Source of the DNA: Rhizopus arrhizus
Lineage: Eukaryota; Mucoromycota; Mucoromycetes; Mucorales; Rhizopodaceae
Direction: 5' to 3'
Assembly (NCBI GenBank): GCA_024220505.1
Contig: JAKZZE010000016.1
Location: forward strand, 1-64,000
DNA: 64,000 nt
Part shown: in pieces, positions 41,161 through 52,200 of the stretch
Layout of the letters: every line of letters begins with the position of its first letter
Numbering within the stretch: position 1 is the stretch's first letter
Program-made: the position numbers and the translations under genes
The notes under the pieces: model-generated
What the model was told of the DNA's origin: nothing
Databases searched by the model: none
Seen by the model: only the letters and a program-made list of their open reading frames with translations

Positions 41161-41619
41161 TGTTGTAAACATAGTTATTTTCTATATGATATCAGTTGTA
41201 TTAAAATAAATAACGATACACAAAAAATTAAACTATGATTGAACAATTCCACACTTTTCCAAATTTAGAACAATAAGATCAATATCTGTCATCCTAGAGA
41301 GTCTAATCAATTGTCAACCCCAAAAGTAATTAGATCAAAGTTAATTGACTGGTTATTATTTCTATTGTTCAATTTCAGATGCATATATTAGAATATCGAC
41401 AAGCTTTAGCTTAATCATTGGTTCTTCAGCACGACATCGTGACCGAGTCCATATCTTTTATATCTACGTTCACAAAGAATATAAATAGATGCCAACTTTT
41501 TATCCATATAGCGAGGCCTTTTCGCAATATAAAGAAATCTGCAATAAAGAAGGATTTTAATTTTATATTGCTGCTATTGTTTTTTGTTTAATTTTTTATT
41601 TAATCTTGCGATTAAAACA
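41161..41619 (+). repeat. Solo LTR-C, copy 1
   Basis: 459 bp, TGTTGTAAAC ... GATTAAAACA, flanked by CTCTG on both sides (41156-41160 and 41620-41624). It is the inverted counterpart of 57319-57778. An ATATAAATAG box near 41481 indicates + orientation. It is inserted in the Gly/Arg-coding part of DIRS-2 gag. Confidence 0.92.
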
Positions 41620-41642
41620 CTCTGAATTGACCACGTCCTCTG
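41620..41642 (-). pseudogene. DIRS-2 gag sliver between two LTR insertions
   Basis: Only 23 bp of DIRS-2 Gly/Arg-coding DNA remain between LTR-C and Gypsy-B, including the CTCTG copies at both edges. Confidence 0.65.
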
Positions 41643-42066
41643 TGTTTTGCCAAGTATTAAAATAAGAGACAAAAACTAAAAAAGACAATAGTTGTGAAAC
41701 TAAAGATTATATGTTGCTTTATTAATAAAAACATTTGAGGCTATTTATACTTTTTGGATGTCTGGATCTTTACCGCTATTTCAATTGATCGGTTAAAAGA
41801 ATAATGTGGGAAGGATGGGAAGATAAAGGAAAGATAGTAGATAATCAATAGCCGCTGTCTTCTTGACGAATCAAGGGACAATGAAGTAGATAAATTATTG
41901 ATCTAACGATAATTATCGAATAAAATTGGATTGAACTGCCGTTGTTATAATCAGGTTCCGATATAGTCGTGGGAACGCCGATAGGGACAACAGGGCAGAG
42001 TTGGCTATTGCGGAGATCTCTCGTTTATCCATGAATGTTCACTTTACTAGTTGTGTGGATACAACA
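41643..42066 (-). repeat. Gypsy-B 3' LTR
   Basis: 424 bp, TGTTTTGCC ... ATACAACA on the + strand. It carries a TATAAATAG box (- strand) near 41746. It is identical by eye to 47426-47849. Confidence 0.93.
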
Positions 42067-42293
42067 TTGCCCCCTTCTAGTTTGAAGCAAACGGTAAAAA
42101 GGAAAAGTGAAGATTCAGAAATGAGCAAAGGTCATACACAATAAGTGCGGTAATGATCATAGGGTAGATAAATAGACATAGTATAATTGAGGATAGATCG
42201 TAGTAGTAAGTTGTCATAAAAACCTGATAGTAAAAAAAACCTTCTTTAGGAAAAATTGTCTTAGGGAAAAAGACGGTTAACTACTTAGACAAT
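42067..42293 (-). other. Gypsy-B 3' untranslated region and polypurine tract
   Basis: Between the stop codon and the 3' LTR. The G-rich purine stretch beside the LTR is the probable plus-strand primer. Nothing else is seen. Confidence 0.6.
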
Positions 42294-45200
42294 TTAACGT
42301 CTTGATCTCTTGCTTCTACTGTGATGATCACGAGTAGGAACGGTACGTTTAGGTAGTCTTGCTTTCTTTGAGACAGCAGTATTGTTACCTGCTTGACGAC
42401 GAGCCCAATATGTTTCAATTGAAGATCGATCATCGAAGCTAGAAGTAGGTTCCCAAGTGTAATCTGTAGGATCATCATATCCTTTCCAATGAACAAGATA
42501 ATGGTAATTACCTGGAGTTCCTTTGTGTTGTATAATTGCTTGAATCTCATAATGTTGGCCATCGATTGATTCTGCACTTTTATTACTGGGTAATGCAATA
42601 AGTTTTAAGTGTGAAGTGGGTACATCTCTTGATAAGAGGTTATTTTGTTTATCAACTAATATGTAACTGCCATTAGTTGTCATTCCACTTATGTAAAAAG
42701 GTCCTTCATAATGCGGATCAGTTTTGTTTTCCTTGTTCACATTTTTAATCATGACTTCACTATGGAGTGGAAACGGTGTATGAACGATTTTGTTTGTTTT
42801 CATAAAATATGCATTGTCTACATCCTGAGTTTCCTTAATGCGTTTAGCCAGAGCAGGGATAACAACTTCGGTAGCATATTTAAGTCTGTTTTCTATTGCT
42901 TTAGAATCTACAGCATCACTTCTAAGAGTGGGTTTAATATGAGAATAATCTTTCATATCATTTGGTACTTTATTGAAGATTACTGTGTATGGTCTACTCT
43001 TATGAAGTCTGGAATATTTCAGATTCATAGCATATTGGGTTGCAGGTACATATAGATCCCAATCTTCTTTTCTTCCTTGTAACTGTTTAACGATAGTCTT
43101 TTTAGCAATTCCTACAAATGCTTCATTGACTGAGTTACCAAGGGGATTAAAAGGGTTAGACACTCTCTTATCGATACCACTGTTATTAATAAGTTCAGTA
43201 ACGATGGTAGCAGTAAACTCTTTTCCGTTATCACTAGCGATGACCTTAGGCCAGCCGAATGTACAGAAGATATCAACAAGCTGTTTGGCAATAGTAAGAG
43301 CTTGTTTATCAGGAATGGCTTTCAAGATAGTAAAGCGAGAAAATAAATCAACCATGACAAGAAGGAAATTATTTCCGCTCGTAGATGTTATATTAAAAGT
43401 GCCGAGGTCCATAACCCAATGATCTAGAGGTCCGTCAGGTAGGATACTTCTAGGGGGATGATAACCTGTTTTGGCAATGTTAAACATTTTGCATTCATGA
43501 CACTTGGATATGACATCCTGAATATCTTGACGTAAATTAGTCCAGTGGAGATTATCACCATGAATGGTTTGTTCTATGGCTTTAATTCCGTAATGACCTA
43601 ATAAGTGAGCCTTCAATATTATATCTTTTCTTTCCTCAGGAGGAGGTGTGATATAATCTTCATATTGCAAAGCGCGATGCAATAAGGGTTTTGATGATGA
43701 TGATGATGTTGCAGAAGTGACTGCATATGTTTGTGTTTCATAACTTTTAGATTTTTCTTTAAAAGTTGGTTTTCTTTTTTCTTTTTCTTTACCACGGATA
43801 TTGTAGATGGCAACATTGTTGACATTGTTACCCCCCTCCAGTTTATTGTCATCTGGGAATAAACGACTAAGTGCGTCTGGGATAATATTCTTAATGCCAG
43901 GACAATGAACAATATCAAATGAATATTCGAAAATTGTTTCAAACCAAACAAGCATGGCAGCATTTGGAACAACTTGCTTCTTGATATAAATCAAGGCTTT
44001 ATGATCAGTTGTCAAGGTAAAATGACGGTTGTATAACCATTTATTATATCTCTCAAACATGAATACAATCGCTAACAACTCTCGTTTGTTTGTATGATAA
44101 CGACGTTCGGTAGGGGAAAGAGATCTTGCAGCAAAGGCGTTATACTTAATGTCTTGGTCGATGACTTGATAAACGACACCGCCAATACCATAAGCACTAG
44201 CATCTGTTGCAACGTAGAATGGGTACTTAAGGTCAGGAATGTGAATAACTGGGGCATTCACTAAGGCATCCTTAATGTTACGAAAACTGCATTCATGGGT
44301 TTCATTCCAAATTCCTTTTAAAGAATTAAGAGATCGCAACCGGTCAAGTGGTGCAGTCAAGCGAGAAGACATTGGTAAACTATTACGGAAATAGTTTGCA
44401 AACCCAAGAAAACTCATGACTTGTCTACCAGTTTTAGGTGTGGGCCAAGAATGTATATTTGTCAGTTTACGTTGATCAGGGATTAGAGAACCATTGTTAC
44501 CAATAGTCCATCCGAGAATATTTACACAACTTTGTGCAAAATGCGTCTTTTCAACATTAATAATTAAATTTGCAGCAGTAAGACGTTTCAACACTTCACG
44601 GACATACTCAATATGTTGATTCATGTCACCAGAGCTGAAGACACATAGATCATCAATATAGAGTGCAGTGTAAGGAAGATCTGCGAACAAATTTGTAAGA
44701 ACACGCTGTACAATATTACCGGTGCTTGTCAAGCCAAAAGGACAGTGACGAAATTGATACTGCATACCAGTAAATGGATGAGTAAATGCGGTTTTGGGTC
44801 TATCAGATTCTTGGATAAGAAAACGATGAAAGCATGCTCGTATGTCGAAGGTAGTGAATATAGTAGCAGAACCCATACGTTGATGAAGATCGCTGATTAG
44901 AGGTAAAGGCATTCTATCAACATTCTTTACAAGTTGGTTAAGCAGACGTGGATCAATAACTGCTCTTTTCTTAGTGTATAATCCGTTGACATCCTTTTTT
45001 CCAACAAGAAAAATAGGGTTATTGAAGCGAGTATTGGAAGGAGCAGGTTCAATGACACAATCATCCAACCAAGTTTGAATTTGGTCTTCCATGATCTTTC
45101 TATTAGCAATAGCAATATCGGGTTGTCTTCGATAAGCAAAGGCATTGGGTTCAGTATCAAGAGTGATGATAGCACCAGGTAAATTACAATAAGAAGACAT

Positions 45201-47351
45201 GGGGATACTCGTATTAGCATCTAACAAAGGTTGAATAGTGCTCATCAAACGTTGTCTTTCCTGCATAGTGCCAACAGGAGTTTCATTTGGCTTATAATCA
45301 TCAGGGTTAACTGGATCAGGTATTTTAGGAATATTAGAATTTAACCAAGAAGTGGCTAATCCTGTTAAACCTATTCTTAGCTTAGGCAAAATGTCAAGTC
45401 CTAAACAAATGGGAACATCACTGCTAAAATCAAACACTTCAAATTCATATGACAAACGGATTTGGTTATAATAAACAGTAAGATTTATTATGCCTAACCG
45501 GCTTACAGTTCTTGAATTATTATGTCCTAACTTGATCGATCCTGGATTAGGTGTTGGAACTGAACCAAGTGCCGAACAGAACGAAGGAGACACACACGAA
45601 AAAGACGAACCGGTATCAATCATGGCCCATGTTTTGATGTGCTCTATAATAATAGGAACATAAAGCGTATTAGTGTTTGAAGGCGCTTTAGAAAAGATGT
45701 GATGTGTAATGTACTTACAGGCCTGAGCAGCTTCAGCCACAGTAAGGGCTTCCGCAACATCAATGTCCATATCATCCGACGAATCGGGAACAGGAACAAC
45801 GGGACCAGCAGCATCAGTCTTGCGACCGGGAGAAGCATCACTACTACTCGAAGCAGCAGTGGCAGAAGAGCCAACAGAAACAGAAACATCGTTACCAGAA
45901 GAGGCAACGGAAGACAAGGAAGAAGCAGGGGATCGACTCATTGCTCGAAACATGTGAGAAGATCCGGCAGAGTCGTCAGCCAAGGAACCGGTTGAACGGC
46001 CCTTTCCTTTGCATCGGTGACCAGGACGCCAGTTGTCAGCACCACAAGAGCGGCACGGACGTCCCAAACCGGAAGGTTGGTTTCTTGGATTCCACTGAGA
46101 GGCAGCAGAACCAGAGGAGACATCATCTTGGGCTGAACCCGAAGAAGGAGAAGAAGAGGAAGCTTTCTTCATAGCACGACATTCATCGTTGCTATGGTTG
46201 TTGGTCTTGTGGAAGCTGCAATACTTCCTAGAAACCTTTGGATAAGGTGAAGCACGAACAGCAGAACCAGAGACAAAAGCAGAAGATCTCTTCCGACCAG
46301 AAGAAGAAGAGTCATTGACCATCGAAGGGCCAGCAGAAGTGTGAGCAGCGTTAGCCACTTTACGAACTTTGTACAGCGAATGGTACAAAGTCTTGGCCAA
46401 CTTGACAACGTAGTCGACCGATTCTTTTTCCGCGTCCGTACAATTGGCTAAGGACACGACCACCTTCTTGTAGATATCGGCCTGAAGACCGATCAGAAAG
46501 CAACGAGTCAAGACACAGCGATCTTGGATCTGTGCCAAGCGACGGAGGTTGTTGAAACGTTCAACATACTGGTCAACAGTTTCAGCAGCGGTCATGGAGA
46601 TGCGTAACAACTCCGTTGTAGACGTGGCTTTTTCTTCAGCCGATCCAACACCATAATGGCTAGTAAAAGCCTTTTTGAACTGACTCCACGTATGGACATC
46701 CTCTTTTTCTTGGTACTCATCAAGCCAAGTACGTTGACTCGATGACAAGCAAGGAGGGAGAAGACGAAGCCAGTGCTGATCAAGATCAAGACCATGTGCG
46801 AACATTACGTCCTGAAATTTTTTCAAGCAGTGCTTGACATCCACAGAGACAGGGGCAGATGGGTCAAAGACCGCACCCTTCCACTGCATGAGGGGTAGGT
46901 TTGGAGGTACAACATTCAAGGCTGCAGGAGCAACCTTAGGTGAACCAGTCCAAGCGGTAGGAACAGCATGGTTCATGGCTCGCTGGAGGAGATCCCTAGT
47001 ATGAACTAGTCTCTCCAGATCCTTGGAGCAGGCTTCGTACTTAGCGCGCACCATGCTATCTTCCTCTGACTCAGGCGTCGTAGAAAGAAGACGAACAGAC
47101 AAGTTAAGAATAACTTGGGTGGCACCGATGATGGTGGAATCCAACTCCTCAATAGAAGAGTGGATGGATGGAACTGCGATTCTAGGCTCAAGAGAACCAG
47201 AAGAAACTGCGGAAGTGGTCATTCCAGAGGACTCTGCCTCTGAAGATAAAGTAGAAACATCTGACATACGACAAGCGTTATCAGGATAAGTTTTGGCATT
47301 ACTACTGGAAGAACCAGCAGCAGCAGAGTTGAAGTCATTTGTGTTTGACAT
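42294..47351 (-). CDS. Gypsy-B Gag-Pol polyprotein with chromodomain
   Basis: The chosen start is MSNTNDFNSAAAGSSS at 47351; the frame is open upstream into the LTR, but that part overlaps the transcription control region. About 1685 residues. Gag (FKKAFTSHYGVGSAEE, VDQYVERFNNLRRLAQ) is followed by a Cys/His motif (KYCSFHKTNNHSNDEC) and Ser-rich linkers. Pol has protease MIDTGSSFSCV, RT with YIDD (LYIDDLCVFS), RNase H ATDASAYGIGG, an integrase HHCC finger (HLLGHYGIKAIEQTIH, CHEC) and the core (WVMDLGTF, ASDNGKEF, NEAF). The C-terminal chromodomain (YHYLVHWKGYDDPTDYTWEP) may steer integration to marked chromatin, as in chromoviruses. No disruption is seen. Confidence 0.95.
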   Translation of the reverse strand: MSNTNDFNSAAAGSSSSNAKTYPDNACRMSDVSTLSSEAESSGMTTSAVSSGSLEPRIAVPSIHSSIEELDSTIIGATQVILNLSVRLLSTTPESEEDSMVRAKYEACSKDLERLVHTRDLLQRAMNHAVPTAWTGSPKVAPAALNVVPPNLPLMQWKGAVFDPSAPVSVDVKHCLKKFQDVMFAHGLDLDQHWLRLLPPCLSSSQRTWLDEYQEKEDVHTWSQFKKAFTSHYGVGSAEEKATSTTELLRISMTAAETVDQYVERFNNLRRLAQIQDRCVLTRCFLIGLQADIYKKVVVSLANCTDAEKESVDYVVKLAKTLYHSLYKVRKVANAAHTSAGPSMVNDSSSSGRKRSSAFVSGSAVRASPYPKVSRKYCSFHKTNNHSNDECRAMKKASSSSPSSGSAQDDVSSGSAASQWNPRNQPSGLGRPCRSCGADNWRPGHRCKGKGRSTGSLADDSAGSSHMFRAMSRSPASSLSSVASSGNDVSVSVGSSATAASSSSDASPGRKTDAAGPVVPVPDSSDDMDIDVAEALTVAEAAQACKYITHHIFSKAPSNTNTLYVPIIIEHIKTWAMIDTGSSFSCVSPSFCSALGSVPTPNPGSIKLGHNNSRTVSRLGIINLTVYYNQIRLSYEFEVFDFSSDVPICLGLDILPKLRIGLTGLATSWLNSNIPKIPDPVNPDDYKPNETPVGTMQERQRLMSTIQPLLDANTSIPMSSYCNLPGAIITLDTEPNAFAYRRQPDIAIANRKIMEDQIQTWLDDCVIEPAPSNTRFNNPIFLVGKKDVNGLYTKKRAVIDPRLLNQLVKNVDRMPLPLISDLHQRMGSATIFTTFDIRACFHRFLIQESDRPKTAFTHPFTGMQYQFRHCPFGLTSTGNIVQRVLTNLFADLPYTALYIDDLCVFSSGDMNQHIEYVREVLKRLTAANLIINVEKTHFAQSCVNILGWTIGNNGSLIPDQRKLTNIHSWPTPKTGRQVMSFLGFANYFRNSLPMSSRLTAPLDRLRSLNSLKGIWNETHECSFRNIKDALVNAPVIHIPDLKYPFYVATDASAYGIGGVVYQVIDQDIKYNAFAARSLSPTERRYHTNKRELLAIVFMFERYNKWLYNRHFTLTTDHKALIYIKKQVVPNAAMLVWFETIFEYSFDIVHCPGIKNIIPDALSRLFPDDNKLEGGNNVNNVAIYNIRGKEKEKRKPTFKEKSKSYETQTYAVTSATSSSSSKPLLHRALQYEDYITPPPEERKDIILKAHLLGHYGIKAIEQTIHGDNLHWTNLRQDIQDVISKCHECKMFNIAKTGYHPPRSILPDGPLDHWVMDLGTFNITSTSGNNFLLVMVDLFSRFTILKAIPDKQALTIAKQLVDIFCTFGWPKVIASDNGKEFTATIVTELINNSGIDKRVSNPFNPLGNSVNEAFVGIAKKTIVKQLQGRKEDWDLYVPATQYAMNLKYSRLHKSRPYTVIFNKVPNDMKDYSHIKPTLRSDAVDSKAIENRLKYATEVVIPALAKRIKETQDVDNAYFMKTNKIVHTPFPLHSEVMIKNVNKENKTDPHYEGPFYISGMTTNGSYILVDKQNNLLSRDVPTSHLKLIALPSNKSAESIDGQHYEIQAIIQHKGTPGNYHYLVHWKGYDDPTDYTWEPTSSFDDRSSIETYWARRQAGNNTAVSKKARLPKRTVPTRDHHSRSKRSRR

Positions 47352-47425
47352 ATTGGTAAGGTAGGTAGTAATAAGAAAAAGGGTTGTTTTAAAAATAAAG
47401 TCAATAAAGAATTCACAAAAAAAAA

Positions 47426-47849
47426 TGTTTTGCCAAGTATTAAAATAAGAGACAAAAACTAAAAAAGACAATAGTTGTGAAACTAAAGATTATATGTTGC
47501 TTTATTAATAAAAACATTTGAGGCTATTTATACTTTTTGGATGTCTGGATCTTTACCGCTATTTCAATTGATCGGTTAAAAGAATAATGTGGGAAGGATG
47601 GGAAGATAAAGGAAAGATAGTAGATAATCAATAGCCGCTGTCTTCTTGACGAATCAAGGGACAATGAAGTAGATAAATTATTGATCTAACGATAATTATC
47701 GAATAAAATTGGATTGAACTGCCGTTGTTATAATCAGGTTCCGATATAGTCGTGGGAACGCCGATAGGGACAACAGGGCAGAGTTGGCTATTGCGGAGAT
47801 CTCTCGTTTATCCATGAATGTTCACTTTACTAGTTGTGTGGATACAACA
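47426..47849 (-). repeat. Gypsy-B 5' LTR
   Basis: 424 bp. It is the 5' LTR for the - strand element and appears identical to 41643-42066. Confidence 0.93.
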
Positions 47850-48499
47850 CTCTGTTACTACTTCCATTGGAGAAACCCCTTGGATGATTGGAAGTGGCAT
47901 TTCGAAGGATTGAGTGTTCATATCTGGCTTGGTGGATCTTTTCGACATCTTCGGGAGAGAAGACCATTGTTTTGTTTTCGTCTTCGACATGTTGATCTTC
48001 CAAGTGTCGTGCATGTTGTGGCAGTCTGAGGGCTGCGAGAGTGAGCTACTTCGCTTCTCTGTCAATTTCTTGGCTTGAGGCAAAGCTGAAGATCGACAAC
48101 CGTCTAACTTTTTCCACGATCTGAAGGAAGGTTTCTTCGTCTCCTGACTCTGTAAAGGCATTGAGGCCCTCGAAAATCTCAGCTGCTGACCTGCCCACAA
48201 TCTTGAGCTTATCTGAGTCTTCATATCGGCTTGTAATAACTTGCTTTGCCTCCACTTGGAAACGTCTAAGGTCTGCCACAAACGGCTTGTTGATAACTGG
48301 CGTTTTTGTCCAGTCTCCTGCGATATATCTATGTGTGTCTCTGATAAATCGTTTTGCGTTATTATGCAACTCATTTCTCGATGATGATTTGAGCTCATCC
48401 CAAATTTCGTTTGGGAGTTCAATAGCTTCGTTTTTCCTTGAACTGTCTTGACTCAGGTGTTCTGCCTGATATCTAATGGCAAATTGTTGGTAGAGAGCT
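47850..48499 (-). pseudogene. DIRS-2 gag, main fragment
   Basis: On the - strand it reads RYIAGDWTKTPVINKPFV, QVITSRYEDSDKLKIVG and IVEKVRRLSIFSF. This is collinear with the DIRS-1 gag (RYIRELPQYEGGIW, VTQRYKDADKIRHAA, IVEKARRMAVYGF). A stop at 48048-48046 interrupts the frame, after which ARYEHSILRNAT and a Gly/Arg-rich tail continue. It is bounded by the CTCTG target of Gypsy-B and the GAGCT target of LTR-E (48495-48499). Confidence 0.85.
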
Positions 48500-48859
48500 T
48501 GTGATATTTAGGGTTTATAATATAAAAAAGTACTAAGTCAATCAACAAATATAAAAATAAGTGAGACTCAAAGTAGATTGTCCTTTATTCAAGTTAAAAA
48601 TATGAGGGTATTTATACTTTTCTATCCACGGCTAAATAATAGTATTCACAGTATATGATTATTGATTATTAATCGATATTAGACGATGCGTTAATTATAT
48701 GATTGGTATTGTTTAACATCTTTTATCAAGAAGTAATTATTAATCCTGATCCAGGAACTTGTTAGAATATTCTGGAGTGGATCGGGATATAATTTTATTT
48801 GACGTGGCATAATACAATGTCCGGTATTCCTAATTTGGATGATCATTGTTCGTAGTAAT
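48500..48859 (-). repeat. Solo LTR-E, left part (split by Gypsy-D)
   Basis: It starts TGTGATATTTAGG after GAGCT. The remaining 36 bp (56560-56595, ending CCACA) lie beyond Gypsy-D and are followed by GAGCT (56596-56600). Together about 396 bp with an exact 5-bp target duplication. A TATAAATA-type box (- strand) is near 48611. Confidence 0.82.
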
Positions 48860-49069
48860 TGAGATATTTGGTACTTATAATATGAAAACAGTAAGAAGTC
48901 AATAGCTAACAACTACTATTTATTAAGTAAGAAAAAGGAGAGGAACTAATAATTTAGAATGAACCCTGGATTATATTGTCTGACTATTAATTATATAGTC
49001 TGACGTAGGCTTGACTGAGATCAATCATAAAATAATAAATAAAGACATCATTAATGACCAAACACGACA
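48860..49069 (-). repeat. Gypsy-D 3' LTR
   Basis: 210 bp, TGAGATATTTGG ... AACACGACA on the + strand. One substitution (position 7) distinguishes it from 56345-56554. Confidence 0.92.
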
Positions 49070-49204
49070 TCACCCCCTACCAGTTGGTATCAACGTTTGG
49101 AAGTTGAATGGGAAGTGTTTGAACAGCTATAAATTTTTGTGTGACCTAATTTCTCTTAATGCGCTTACTGTGCCTAAGATTATTATTTGCAGTCACGGTA
49201 TTTT

Positions 49205-52200
49205 TTACGAAGCCTTCATGATGATCTGTTCTTCGATCAGAGCTTTCTTGATTTTGGTGTAGTCTTCGTTTGGGATATCTGGATAAAGTGTTGCCATTAC
49301 GTTTGGATTGGCGTTTCTTTTTTCTTTTGTATTGTGAGATTGTCTATTGTGCGACATGATTCCAGACTTTGACTGTTCATTCATGCTTGTCGTAGTCAAT
49401 AATTTACTAGGGGTGTAGTCTGAGGGCAATTTTTGCTTTTTATTCTTTTCAGCCTCATTATTTTTCTTTTTTACTACTTCACCCTTTTGGTTTATGGATT
49501 TACCCAGTTTGCGCCAATAAATGTTAATGGACTCGGGATCAGTAAATGCTTCAGCAGTTAACCAGCTATCATCGTCTTTGCTGTAATTTTTCCAGCGTAC
49601 GAGATATTCCCTGTTTCCAGGTTCGCCTCTATGATTGATGATTGCCTCCATTTCGTACAATTCATCTTTTGGAATGACTTCATCCTGTGAAATGATCTTT
49701 AATTCTTCTGGAGAATAATTTCGAGACATGAGCGTTTCGTCAACATCACGAAGTATATAAGCACCACCTTGTACTTGACGTACAACACGATATGGACCTT
49801 TGTAAGCCGGGGAGAGACTATTGTACTGCTCTCTGTCACGCACCATTACGTAACTTCCTTCCGGGAATGTGGACTGACGATTTTTGCTGTCAGCTTTTTC
49901 TTTTTGCCTTTTGGTGTAAAGGTCGGTTCTATCCTGTATAGCAGGGAAGACCACTTGCGACATGTAGTCTATTCTTTTCAACAACTCATCGTGCGGCATG
50001 TACTCCTTCTTTTTTAATTCACCAGCATCATCCCTGTATTCAATGAAGTCATTTATGTTGCGAGCAAACATCAATGAAAAGGGTGTGGTCTGCAAGCGTG
50101 TGGAGATCTTATTGTTGATCATGAGCTGTACAGATGGAATGTAATGATGCCAATCTTCAGTGGCACCTTCAAGGAACTTTGCTAATATTTTTTTAGCAGA
50201 TTGAACATAACGTTCAGCAGCTCCATTTGCTGAGGGATGGTAAGGAGTGGTATATCTTTTGTCGATACCCATTGCATTGAATAGATTCTCTAAAATTTCA
50301 TTTTTGAATTCAGAGCCGTTATCGCTACATACAAAGTGTCTAGGATAGCCGAGTAAAGAAAATGTATCAACCATGGCACCTGCAACGGTTTTTGCCTTTT
50401 TGTCTACTAGGGGTTTCAACACGCAGAATCTGGTGCAAATGTCGACTAGAATCAACACATATGTATACATGTTGCTACTAGATTGAAAGGGCCCAATTAA
50501 ATCAAAAGCATAGGCATCCCCAGGAACATAAGCGTAGACAGGTCGATGAGGATTATAACCCTTTTTAGCAATATTGTACTTTTGACAGGTATTGCACTTG
50601 CTTACATAATTTACTGCATCAGCTAATAAGTTTGGCCAACGTAGGTTTTGGTTATGGATTGATTTCACAATATGATCAGCTCCAAAGTGTCCGAATTTAT
50701 GGACTCCATCAAGAATCTCTTGTCGATCCTCATGTGGTGGAGTGATATAGTCCTTGTCACTGAATTTGGTAGGACTTTGTACATAGAACACTTTTCGGTT
50801 CTCTTTTTTCATTTTTAATTCATGTTCCTTTTTTAGATTTGGTTTGTAAGCAAGGTTTTGGTGTTTTACTGTGCTACTATTAGAATCACCCCCTGCCAGT
50901 TCTTTTTCAGGTGGAAAAAGACGTGAAAGAGCATCAGGTAAAACGTTTTGTACACCGGGTATATGGATGATGTCAAAATCATAGGACAACAATGTGTCCA
51001 TCCAACCCACCATCATGGGGTTGAGTTCATCTGATGTGAACAAGTATGTGAGCGCTCGATGATCAGAATATAAGGTAAAGTGATGACCATATAAAAATTT
51101 GTGAAACTTTTTCAAAGCAAACACAATAGCGAGAAGTTCACGTCGAGTGACAGAATAGTTTCGCTCAGATTGGGATAAATAACGTGCCATGAAGCCTAGG
51201 TATCTGATGGTGGTAACAGTGAGTCCATCCGACTGTTTTTCGTCAAATTTTTGGAACAGAACTGCACCGATCCCAGTGTTGGATGCATCAGTGGCAACGT
51301 AGAGAGACTTAGCAGGATCGTAAGGACTCAAAACAACGTTGGAACATAATATGTCCTTGATGCTTTGAAAGTGAACTTGCAGTTCAGGTGTCCAATTAAT
51401 ATCATCGATGAACGCAACATTTCGTAACGCATCTAGAGGAGCAGTGAGTGTGGCAGCACAAGGGATATGTGCACGGAAGTAGTTGACAGTGCCCAACCAT
51501 TGCATCATTTCTCTGCCGGTTTTAGGGCGGGGCCAGTCAGCAATATTTGTCAATTTGCGTGGATCCAAGCTTTTCCCTTTTTCAGAAATGCAGAAACCCA
51601 ACAGATGAACACTTCTTTTGCCAAAGTGACATTTCTGAGGATTGAGGATCATGTTATGTTGAGTGAGTCTATCAATGACAGCACTAACGGCCTGACAATG
51701 TTTTTCCATGGAATCACCTGGAGTGCCAATCACAATATCATCCACGTACACATGAACATTGGGTAGATCATTGAGAATGAGGTTCATGATGCGCATGAAA
51801 TGACTGGAGACATGTTTCAATCCGAATGGTGCTGAACGAAACATGTATTGTTTGTTTCTGTGAGTAAAAGTAGTTTTGACTTGATCTGATTTACGAATTG
51901 GTAATCGATGAAATGCACTTTTGAGATCAAGTGAAGTAAAAATGGTAGAACCAGCAAGGTCATGGAAAATATCATCAATCAATGGTAATGGATAGTTATC
52001 GGACTCCAGTAGAGCATTGATTTTACGAGGATCAATACACGGTCTGTAATCAGTGGGATTACCATTTGCATCCTTTTTTGGAGCAAATGTGATAGGACTA
52101 TTCCATGGTGAGGGTGGCGCACGTATAATGACACCGTTCTCGAGCCATGTTTTTACAGCCTCATCAAAGATTGGCATCATCTTATTTGCAATAGGATACT

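Larger units (their letters stand above)
41643..47849 (-). mobile_element. Gypsy-B: full-length chromodomain Ty3/gypsy element
   Basis: The 424-bp LTRs (41643-42066 and 47426-47849) look identical. The target duplication CTCTG is at 41638-41642 and 47850-47854. One unbroken gag-pol ORF lies on the - strand. A polypurine tract (AGAAGGGGGCAA on the - strand) lies next to the LTR at 42067-42078. A solo LTR of the same family is at 56831-57254. Identical LTRs and an open ORF point to a recent insertion into DIRS-2. Confidence 0.95.
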
